A stretch of 17,599 nt of DNA from Triparma columacea (taxonomy: Eukaryota; Sar; Bolidophyceae; Parmales; Triparmaceae), in NCBI GenBank assembly GCA_030267965.1, contig BRYA01000931.1, positions 6,484 to 24,082 on the forward strand, read 5' to 3'. A model generated the notes under the pieces. That model saw only the letters and a list, made by a program, of their open reading frames with translations. It did not search any database and was not told the origin of the DNA. Every line of letters starts with the position of its first letter. Within the stretch, counting starts at the first letter, position 1. A program made the position numbers and the translations under genes. Positions 8,626 through 14,416 of the stretch are shown here, in pieces.

Positions 8626-10131
8626 TCACTTCTTTGCAGGAGGGGCGGGCAAGCCGGGCTTTCTCAAATCGTGGGTGCCCCAAACGTTGTTAAGCTGCTG
8701 GGTGACGCGGATGAAGGTAGTCCGCTTGGGCAGCTCCTTCAAGCTGGAGGCGCCGACATAAGTGCACGAGGACCTAATTCCACCCAAAACGTCCAGAATG
8801 GTATTGTGCACGGTGCCCTTGTACGGGATTGAGACAGTCTTTCCCTCGGAAGACCTGTAGTTGGCGACACCACCAGCGTGCTTCTCCATGGCGGTGGAGG
8901 AGGACATGCCGTAGAAGAGTTTGACCTTGGTGCCATCATCATGGACGACAAGCTGAGCGACGAGCGAAACGAAGAGTGTCGTAGAACGTGATTGGGGTGT
9001 TGGGTGAGAAATAAATGACATAGTATGATTACTGCATGAAAACTATTATCGTCCTTTCTCACCTCACCACCAGACTCATCGTGGCCAGCGAACATCCCCC
9101 CCGTCATGACGAAGTCGCCACCGCCTCCGAAAGCCTTTGAGAAGTCCCCGGGGCACGTGCATCCGCCGTCGGAGACCACATGTCCCCCAAGTCCGTGGGC
9201 GGCATCGGCGCACTCGATTACCGCGGAGAGCTGAGGGTACCCCACCCCTGTCTGCTTGCGGGTGGTGCAGACGGAACCTGGGCCGATGCCTACCTTGACA
9301 ACATCAGCGCCGGAGAGGATAAGCTCCTCACACATCTCACAGGTGACGACGTTGCCGGCGACGATAATATGCTCAGGGAAAGCTGCGCGGGCCCTGCGGA
9401 CGCAAGAGATGAAGAACTCAGAGTATCCGTTCGCAACGTCCAGGCAGATGAAAGGGATCTGGGGGTGAGCGCTCAGGATGACCTTGAGCTGAGGAGCGGC
9501 GGGGGAGTAGAGTTAGCCAAGTGTGAAATCATAATGTATCTTTCAATAGATCGTAACTACCTCCTCACCTTCTCGAAATCCGAGTCACTGCTCCCTGCAG
9601 AAGCGGCAACATACTCCAAGGTGGACTCGTTCGCAGCAGCAAACTCGCCCCACTGTTCGGGGGTGTAGTGCTTGTGAATGCAGGTCACAATTTTATGAGT
9701 CGCAGCAGCCTTGGCAATCTCAAACGTGCCGGTTGTGTCCATGTTGGCAACCTGAGGTGGGCGGTGTGTGAAGAGAACGAGCGGATTTCCGCCGTTCGCA
9801 CAAATTAGAAGGTCAGCAGTTGGACAGAAGCCCCTCGCAATGGCCGCACCAACGCAGCGATCCCCTTCACTCACCATTATGGGAACGCCTGTCCAAACCT
9901 TTGGGGAGTGCTTGAACTTGAACTGCCTCTCGACGGTGACCTCAGATCTAGACTTCAAAGTCGAGCGCTTAGGACGGATGAGAACATCTGTACGGGTGTC
10001 GGAAGGGCGGGGTTTTGGAGGAGGAAATGAGGGTTTCGCGACATCTGGGTGAGATTTAAAGGAGGCCATGCTACAATGGGTACGATGGACTCACCCTTGA
10101 AGTCCAACTTCATCTCAGATTCGATCCTCAT
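8626..10131 (-). CDS. guaC: GMP reductase (five exons)
   Basis: Catalyses NADPH-dependent reductive deamination of GMP to IMP in purine interconversion. Exons on the minus strand: 10131-10095, 9987-9875, 9751-9569, 9488-9063, 8952-8626; the joined length is 1086 nt, or 361 residues, close to E. coli GuaC and human GMPR (about 345). All four introns are GT-AG (107, 123, 80 and 110 nt). The spliced N-terminus [20 protein letters not shown] matches the family, with the Asp codon split by intron 1. Further family blocks are [42 protein letters not shown] with catalytic Cys ~185, [22 protein letters not shown] and [15 protein letters not shown] is favoured over IMP dehydrogenase by its length, lack of CBS domains and GMPR-specific C-terminus. 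An ATG at 10069 opens a long frame but lies inside intron 1. The C-terminal tail after the conserved FIRVTQQ is longer than usual (about 20 residues, ending AKK); a missed last intron is possible. Confidence 0.95.
9752..9874 (-). other. GMP reductase intron 2, length divisible by three and stop-free
   Basis: This 123-nt interval has a GTGAGT donor and a CACCTCAG acceptor. It splits the family-conserved block GVPI(M/I)-(V/A)ANMDTVG exactly between codons. If retained it adds 41 in-frame residues in the active-site core, so the reading frame alone does not reveal it. Family conservation does. Confidence 0.92.
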
Positions 10132-10567
10132 GTTTTAGCTTAAGCGATAAAAAAGAGGGACAACAATGGTGTCAAAGCAGAGAAAAGAAGGCGTGGTTTT
10201 GAGCAAAACTGGGTGCCAGCCTAGGGCTTGAAGCCCTAGACGCGGGCCCTGTCCCGGGCCATGGTTGGCCTCTACGTACTCGCTTGGTGTTTCAAAAAAG
10301 CGTGCGGGGGCCTGTGTTTTCCAGCCGTGCCGCAAAGACCCAAAATAGAAAATGGCTCGTTCAAAACCGTGGGATGGTAAGTTTGGGGGTTATTTTCTGG
10401 GGGAAGCTGGGGCCCGAGATGTCTCGGTGGGTTGTTAGGGCTTGTCTTTGTTGTTGCTTGCCGTGAAGATTCCGGGGGTGTCCACGTTTACTTCAATTTT
10501 GCATGAAAATCCCAATGATTTCAGTCCCATACAACCCGTCTTAGGATGGTGGGCTGGATTTCAAGCC
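10132..10567. other. Intergenic region: GMP reductase upstream sequence and tRNA 5' flank
   Basis: No convincing gene is seen. On the minus strand it carries the GMP reductase upstream region, with a T/A-rich stretch about 10-25 bases before the start codon. On the plus strand it leads into the first tRNA gene. It holds a perfect short inverted repeat at 10221-10239 followed by GC-rich GGGCCC/CCCGGG words, and an 11-base word (10460-10470) that recurs at 10760-10770 upstream of the second tRNA. Confidence 0.7.
10221..10239. repeat. Perfect inverted repeat, 9-bp arms, 1-nt centre
   Basis: CTAGGGCTT and AAGCCCTAG flank a single G. It can form a hairpin in either strand, or a dyad for a dimeric DNA-binding protein. 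It lies about 90 bp upstream of the GMP reductase start codon. No function is shown. Confidence 0.75.
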
Positions 10568-10640
10568 GGCCGTGTGGCCTAATGGACAAGGCGCCAGTTT
10601 CCGACGCTGGAGATTGAGGGTTCAAGTCCCTCCTCGGTCG
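10568..10640 (+). tRNA. tRNA-Arg (anticodon CCG), copy 1
   Basis: Folds as a 73-nt cloverleaf: acceptor strand GGCCGTG, U8-G9, D arm GCCT/AGGC with an 8-nt loop containing GG, anticodon stem CCAGT/GCTGG with loop TTCCGAC (anticodon CCG, reads CGG), 5-nt variable loop, T arm GAGGG/CCCTC with loop TTCAAGT, discriminator G. The A box TGGCCTAATGG and B box GGTTCAAGTCC match consensus. The acceptor stem has one U-U mismatch (6:67) and one G-U pair (2:71). It closely resembles metazoan tRNA-Arg-CCG as I know it. No intron; CCA is not encoded. No T4 run occurs until 10754, 113 nt past the end. Confidence 0.95.
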
Positions 10641-10817
10641 TAAAACGGGATGCAAACTATGGTGGACCACCAAATTATCTGAGCAAGAGTTTCGGGGAAG
10701 GGGGAGATGTGTTATTCGTTTGTTCGCCGGGAAGGGGGGGTTGTGTTAGTGGGTTTTTCGCCGTGAAGATGACCAATCGTGTGGATTTGGGTCAATTGCA
10801 ACATATCAGGTCGTTTG

Positions 10818-10890
10818 GGCCGTGTGGCCTAATGGACAAGGCGCCAGTTTCCGACGCTGGAGATTGAGGGTTCAAGTCCCTCCTCGGTCG
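10818..10890 (+). tRNA. tRNA-Arg (anticodon CCG), copy 2
   Basis: Identical base for base to copy 1 over all 73 nt plus the following T, 250 bp downstream on the same strand. Immediate flanks differ, so the two are old duplicates whose tRNA body is held constant or gene-converted. The first T-run downstream is T7 at 10988-10994, about 97 nt past the end, so efficient Pol III termination close to the gene is not evident. Confidence 0.95.
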
Positions 10891-11222
10891 TGACCACTGT
10901 GACCTGATGATATTAATGTTGTCGATTCTCTTATTTGCGCGTTTCATATAATCTGAGCGAAATTTGGGGGGTGGGGGCGATCGACACTTTTTTTGGTGCC
11001 TGCAATCATTTGCTCATCCTTTCCTTCCCTCCCGTCCCTCCTCCTCAGCGTCACGATACGAAACGATGTGTTTATTTCAACCATTTGCCATCGCTGACGC
11101 TCTTACCATTGCTGACACTCTTAATAATAAATATTTTCCTCGTTATTCATGTTGCAAACATAACCAGTCTATTTTCTAACCTCAAACTCCTCCTTTCGTC
11201 TTCTCCTCATCCTATGCGTTAT
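10891..11222. other. Intergenic region: tRNA 3' flank and 3' UTR of the Orai-like gene
   Basis: No gene is recognised. It contains the T7 run at 10988-10994, a C/T-rich stretch (about 11010-11048), and an AATAAA hexamer on the minus strand (11071-11076). Short plus-strand frames here lack any recognisable domain. Confidence 0.6.
11071..11076 (-). terminator. Candidate polyadenylation signal of the Orai-like gene
   Basis: A canonical AATAAA on the minus strand about 147 nt past the stop codon at 11223. Other A/T-rich words lie nearby, so which one is used is uncertain. Confidence 0.4.
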
Positions 11223-12086
11223 CTATATGTTTGTGCCTGGAGCCTCCAGTATATCTCGCTCCAATTCCCTCTGTAGAAAGCTCTGCGCCCTAACCGGTCT
11301 ATCCTTTTCCTGGCTCGAGGCTTTTGATCCACCGAAGATGTTATGGAACGTTTGTTTTCTTTTTTTCACTTGTGTCCCCCCCCTACCGTCGTCATCGCCC
11401 GCGTAAATCTCTTCGTACCTAAACTTCCTCTTGATCCTGTCCATCGACCTCCTTATCACCTCGAACCCCAGGATGATGCATATTGAGCACGGGATGGCTG
11501 TTTCTACGGGAGCTATGATAAAGAAGGTGAAGATCTGGGCCATCCCAAAGCAGCAGGCTCCAGTCCAGAAAGCGGAGAGGATAACAAGGCGCTCCTCCTT
11601 CATGTACTGAACGGATTCGTGCATTGACCCCTTCGGCCCGTTGAGGGCGAACGTCGGCCCCAGTACCGACACCAGGGTGGCGTTCATAACGCAGTACATC
11701 TCAAAAAGGAGGGCGCTGGTGTTGAAGAAGTAGTACCCCAGGATCAAGAGGGGGTGGACGGTCTTTGCGAGCTCCACGGCATAGCTGACAGCCGCGGCAA
11801 AGCCACAGATGAGGGCAGCCTGGGTGCCGATGGCCTGAAGGTAACGATCTATGTTGTTCATCTCAATGTTCTTGATTTGGACGGCCTGGGCCTGCAGGTC
11901 GGTCTCGACGGCACTCCTGTCCGCGGCGAGCCTGGGGTTTGGTTGTTGGGAACGGGGGGGGGGGGGGGGAGTCAGGGAGGTGCCGAGCATGGGGGGGGGG
12001 GTGGGAAGTTGCAGGAAAAGTGGGGAGAGCACCCAAATCACCGGAAATACAGGGGAGGCGCAGGAACAACGCCCTAGAACGTACAT
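11223..12086 (-). CDS. Orai/CRAC-like calcium channel subunit
   Basis: Orai proteins are four-helix plasma-membrane subunits that form hexameric store-operated Ca2+ channels. In the 287-residue frame TM1 (~88-107) holds GTQAALICGFAAAVSYAVEL, resembling the Orai TM1 ALLSGFAMVAMVEV; Glu105 is the counterpart of the selectivity-filter Glu. TM2 is ~113-144 (ending ATLVSVLGP), TM3 ~167-191 and TM4 ~196-212, followed by a basic cytosolic tail with a terminal helix-prone segment. The spacing from GF to Glu is two residues longer than in animal Orai1. The N-terminus is uncertain: residues 1-51 are encoded by C-run-rich DNA that looks like an intron ending at 11932, so the real coding part may begin near residue 52 or at Met76. 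It shares a roughly 150-bp divergent promoter region with the next gene. No STIM-like partner is visible in the window. Confidence 0.7.
   Translation of the reverse strand: MYVLGRCSCASPVFPVIWVLSPLFLQLPTPPPMLGTSLTPPPPPRSQQPNPRLAADRSAVETDLQAQAVQIKNIEMNNIDRYLQAIGTQAALICGFAAAVSYAVELAKTVHPLLILGYYFFNTSALLFEMYCVMNATLVSVLGPTFALNGPKGSMHESVQYMKEERLVILSAFWTGACCFGMAQIFTFFIIAPVETAIPCSICIILGFEVIRRSMDRIKRKFRYEEIYAGDDDGRGGTQVKKRKQTFHNIFGGSKASSQEKDRPVRAQSFLQRELERDILEAPGTNI
11932..12084 (-). other. Candidate intron in the N-terminal codons of the Orai-like gene
   Basis: On the minus strand, GTACGT at 12084-12079 is a possible donor. The other end shows CTGAC, a 16-base C run and AAACCCCAG, a textbook branch point, pyrimidine tract and acceptor. 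The interval is 153 nt (3n) and stop-free. Removing it joins AT to G and so rebuilds the ATG. The acceptor looks good; the donor is weaker than the GTGAG/GTAAG donors elsewhere in the window. Confidence 0.35.
11954..11969. repeat. 16-base G run (C run on the minus strand)
   Basis: A mononucleotide tract within the candidate intron of the Orai-like gene; a second 11-base run lies at 11991-12001. If this DNA were coding it would be an unstable poly-Pro segment, which argues for the intron interpretation. Confidence 0.85.
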
Positions 12087-12242
12087 GTTTCTAGCGTGAA
12101 GATAACCCGCTCAGTTGGTAGCAGTAAGAATGCCTTTAAAAGACCCGGACAGGTTCCCAGATTAGCTTGCACCCAACTATTTTTTTATTATTGCCTTGAC
12201 GATAATCGTCAGCTGCCGTGATACTCTCCCGGGCCTATTGAA
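12087..12242. promoter_or_regulatory. Divergent promoter region, Orai-like (-) and FAIM-AP2 (+)
   Basis: 156 bp separate the two start codons. It contains a TTTAAA word near 12135 readable on both strands and a T7 run near 12180. The start codon at 12243 is the first ATG of the plus-strand frame. No specific factor site can be named. Confidence 0.4.
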
Positions 12243-13307
12243 ATGAAGGACCAGACTTGGAATTTCTTAGTTCCCGGATCTGGCACCCACACCTTCAGAT
12301 GGACAGGGTCCAACGCCTTCATTGACTCAACTCGAATTAAAATGAACAAGTCAACGCACCCCAATCTGTCATACGTCTTCTCGGGTGTCAGATTATTGCT
12401 CTCTCGCAACCCACAGCAGTCCGTAACCTCCCTCCAGAAGTGGCGTCTCCAGGTCGACGGCCGCCTGGTGGAGGAGTATGCCCTCACCTCCGGGGGGAGC
12501 AGGAACTACGGGGGAATGCAGGAGGGGAGCTACACCATCGCGACGCACTTCACGCCGAGCGTCGAACCCCAGGCCGTCTTCGTCTTCCTCTCGGGAGGCC
12601 TGAGCCACAACGTGTCGCTGGGACACGACCAGGCGACGGGGAGGGTGGAGCTTACGGTGGACGGGGAGATGAAATGCGGGAGGGACTTTAAGTTCTTCGA
12701 CAGCGGGATCAAACTTGACTTTGAGGCTGGGGGGGTGCCGTGCCAGGCAAGGATAAAAACAAGCATGCTGAGCTTCAATTATAAGCTGTTTGTGAACGAG
12801 AGGGAGGTGAAGCCATGCCATACAAAGGCGGGGGGGGCAGTGAAGGATTTCGAGCCGGTGGAGATTGAGGGACCTAGCAAGAGTGTGGGGGAGGAGGGGA
12901 GGCAAAGAAGAACCTCTGTGGGTTGGAACGCTGGGATGGTTGGGGAGGAGAAGGGGGGGGAGGAGGGGAAAGAGGAGGAGGGGGGGGGGAGAGGGGGAGG
13001 GGAGGAGAAGGAGGAGGAGAAGCACGAGCTCCGGACGAGCCACCGACAAAAGTCCGTGTCGATATCAGCTTCTTCATCCGGGTTCGGGGACGGGGACAAC
13101 GACGGGGGGTCAGGCTTGAGGGCTCCTCCGTCTTACGATTCTTACACCCCCACCCTACCCCGGGGGGTGGCGTACGACAGCTCTGAGGGCCTGTACACGT
13201 GCGGGGTCACGGTGAGGGGGAGGTTCCTGAACTTGGGAGCGTTTGACACGGTGGAGGAGGCGGCGCAGGCGTACCAGGAGGGCCTGCGGAAGTACTCGAG
13301 GAAGTGA
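12243..13307 (+). CDS. FAIM-like beta-sandwich fused to an AP2-like DNA-binding domain
   Basis: Residues ~5-190 resemble FAIM (Fas apoptotic inhibitory molecule), an all-beta protein. TWNFLVPGSGTHTFRW parallels the FAIM N-terminus, KWRLQVDGRLVEEY parallels its VDGK strand, and residues 133-190 (GRVELTVDGE ... FKFFDSGIKLDF ... QARIKTSMLSFNYKLFVNEREV) match the FAIM GKRVVYVDGK...FAYEYTLEING pattern. A Gly/Glu/Lys-rich disordered linker (~211-275) follows. The last 49 residues (306-354) resemble the AP2/ERF fold: RGV, an aromatic-rich strand, VRGRFLNLGAFDTVEEAAQAYQEG, matching the plant pattern RGVR...WLGTFDTAEEAARAYD. FAIM is cytosolic and has been linked to protein-aggregate control; AP2 suggests nuclear DNA binding. 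Residues ~22-65 are less FAIM-like and end in a CCTCCCTCCAG acceptor-like word, but no good in-frame donor was found. The reading frame is continuous across the fusion. Confidence 0.65.
   Translation: MKDQTWNFLVPGSGTHTFRWTGSNAFIDSTRIKMNKSTHPNLSYVFSGVRLLLSRNPQQSVTSLQKWRLQVDGRLVEEYALTSGGSRNYGGMQEGSYTIATHFTPSVEPQAVFVFLSGGLSHNVSLGHDQATGRVELTVDGEMKCGRDFKFFDSGIKLDFEAGGVPCQARIKTSMLSFNYKLFVNEREVKPCHTKAGGAVKDFEPVEIEGPSKSVGEEGRQRRTSVGWNAGMVGEEKGGEEGKEEEGGGRGGGEEKEEEKHELRTSHRQKSVSISASSSGFGDGDNDGGSGLRAPPSYDSYTPTLPRGVAYDSSEGLYTCGVTVRGRFLNLGAFDTVEEAAQAYQEGLRKYSRK
12945..13015 (+). repeat. G-rich low-complexity tract, G-quadruplex prone
   Basis: Repeated runs of four to nine G separated by GA-rich spacers encode the Gly/Glu linker of the FAIM-AP2 protein. 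Several G4-compatible combinations exist in the coding strand. The tract is prone to indels and sequencing error, and any such error would shift the frame into the AP2 part. Confidence 0.75.
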
Positions 13308-13312
13308 ATAAA
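13307..13312 (+). terminator. AATAAA overlapping the FAIM-AP2 stop codon
   Basis: The TGA at 13305-13307 shares its last A with AATAAA. If used, cleavage would fall about 10-30 nt later, inside the antisense 3' region of the rhomboid gene, giving a very short 3' UTR. Confidence 0.45.
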
Positions 13313-13333
13313 GGGGGTTAAGGGCTCATCTTT

Positions 13334-13339
13334 TTTATT
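13334..13339 (-). terminator. AATAAA for the rhomboid gene
   Basis: On the minus strand this hexamer lies 32 nt past the rhomboid stop at 13371 and 22-27 bp from the opposing plus-strand signal. The two transcripts are likely to end within or overlap in a 63-bp gap. Confidence 0.45.
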
Positions 13340-13370
13340 AGAAAAACTGCCCCGGGGAGGGGGGGAGTTA

Positions 13371-14285
13371 TCAGGAAGGTTTCTTTTTGAGCGCGAGGAG
13401 GGGCTGTGAGGGTTCAAAGAGCATGCCGTACATGATGGAGAAGCCGATCCCCACGGCCCCCCCTACAACATGGGTCAGCCTCGAGACCCCGTCCTCCTTC
13501 GTCGCCCCATGGTACAGCTCCTCCCCCACGAAGATCAAGACCGTCAGGGGGAAGGTCAGGGGGACCTCCCCCCCAGTTCTGACGGTGGACCCGGCGTGCA
13601 GCCCAATCAGGGCAAAGAGGTAACCGGAGGAACCGAGGAGGGCAGTGTTCCGGGCGCCGAACAACCAGTGGAAGGCGCCGCACACGGAGGCAGCTGCGAC
13701 GTACAGCACCAGGATGGCTCGGGTGGAGTAGAGGTACTCTTGGGAAGGGTGGAGGAGGATGATGTGCTTGAAGTTGTTGAAGCAGTGGGAGGGGGAGGCG
13801 TGGGCTAGGGGGTGGGTGAGGAGCTTGAGGAACCACCACGGGCGGTAGCGGCAGTGGGAGAAGGGAGGGAGAGCAAAGAATGTGGAGTCAAGGTGGGGAG
13901 CAAAGGGTGAGATCTCTTGAGCGAGAAGGATGAGAGAAATGGAAAGGAAGAGAAGTAGGAATGGGGAATCTAGCGTCAGTTTGAATGATGATGTTTTATT
14001 AGCGTGTGTTTGAAGAGGAGAATGAAGACGGAATTGTTGGTTTGGTGTCGGGTAATATTGATAGAACTGTGGGGTTGGAGGTTTTGACATGAGGGGGTCG
14101 AGTTGGTTGCAGGTATTTGCTAGGTACTCGCTATTCACTTGATATTTCCTCGCTATTGATGTGTATCCGGGGTAATAGCTTGTATGCGATTCGATTGAAT
14201 TTAAAGGTGTGTCCTGAAAGGTGTTTATCAAGGTTCTTGAGGGCTGGCCCAAAATGGGAGTGAAACCAAAAGATCTTGGTGTCAT
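13371..14285 (-). CDS. Rhomboid-family intramembrane serine protease
   Basis: Rhomboids cleave transmembrane helices inside the bilayer with a Ser-His dyad. Visible signatures in the 304-residue frame: H162 and H167 with N170 in LAHASPSHCFNN (the family HxxxxHxxxN element of the oxyanion region), G218-S-S220-G (catalytic Ser220), and T-H272-V-V-G-G-A-V-G (catalytic His272 with its glycine-packing motif). Hydrophobic segments: ~107-123, ~151-176, ~191-210, ~217-231, ~241-259 and ~270-290, which fits the six-helix core. The N-terminus is uncertain: Met66 (codon at 14090-14088) starts MSKPPTPQ and would exclude a 65-residue AT-rich stretch that is either leader sequence or a targeting extension. 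No EF-hand or UBA extension is seen. Targeting to mitochondrion, plastid or secretory membranes cannot be decided. Confidence 0.88.
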   Translation of the reverse strand: MTPRSFGFTPILGQPSRTLINTFQDTPLNSIESHTSYYPGYTSIARKYQVNSEYLANTCNQLDPLMSKPPTPQFYQYYPTPNQQFRLHSPLQTHANKTSSFKLTLDSPFLLLFLSISLILLAQEISPFAPHLDSTFFALPPFSHCRYRPWWFLKLLTHPLAHASPSHCFNNFKHIILLHPSQEYLYSTRAILVLYVAAASVCGAFHWLFGARNTALLGSSGYLFALIGLHAGSTVRTGGEVPLTFPLTVLIFVGEELYHGATKEDGVSRLTHVVGGAVGIGFSIMYGMLFEPSQPLLALKKKPS

Positions 14286-14416
14286 TTGAATCGATGAATT
14301 CCGAATGAATCCAAAAGTCGCACAAATAGTTTTAACCAGGAGGACCTTTTCCCATTGCCCTCTTATCGAAACCCGTCCTCCCGTCTCCTCCTCCCCCCCC
14401 CCCCCCCCCCCTTACT
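14286..14416. promoter_or_regulatory. Divergent promoter region with a 19-base C run next to the start codon
   Basis: The 131-bp gap lies between the longest rhomboid frame (-) and the multipass membrane gene (+); it is about 326 bp if the rhomboid starts at Met66. On the plus strand it becomes C/T-rich and ends in a 19-base C run (14393-14411) five bases before the ATG at 14417, so the run lies in the immediate 5' leader. Confidence 0.5.

Larger units (their letters stand above)
10437..10990 (+). repeat. Diverged tandem duplication carrying the two tRNA-Arg genes
   Basis: Besides the identical tRNAs, similar words occur in the same order around both: a GTTGT-rich stretch ending in GCCGTGAAGAT upstream (10460-10470 and 10760-10770), and ATCTGAGC followed by a T-then-G-rich stretch downstream (10677-10684 and 10951-10958). 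Offsets between the paired words are 300, 250 and 274 bp, which implies indels after duplication. Boundaries are approximate. Confidence 0.5.

Noticed and set aside
9180..9668. 162-codon plus-strand frame across the GMP reductase exons
   Set aside because: The minus strand here encodes highly conserved GMP reductase blocks; the plus frame is its antisense shadow.
9557..10069. GMP reductase starting at the ATG at 10069
   Set aside because: That ATG lies in intron 1. The family N-terminus MRIE...KLDFK is encoded at 10131-10095 and splices exactly into DVLIRPKR, so the 10069 start is not used for the normal enzyme.
10284..10466. 60-codon plus-strand frame upstream of the tRNAs
   Set aside because: No domain, no splice context, and the composition resembles the surrounding intergenic DNA.
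12308..12437. Intron in the FAIM-like part, from GTCCAA to CCTCCCTCCAG
   Set aside because: The acceptor looks good, but this donor gives a 130-nt intron that breaks the frame, and the other in-frame GT choices are either too short or poor matches. The continuous frame is kept, with this noted as unresolved.
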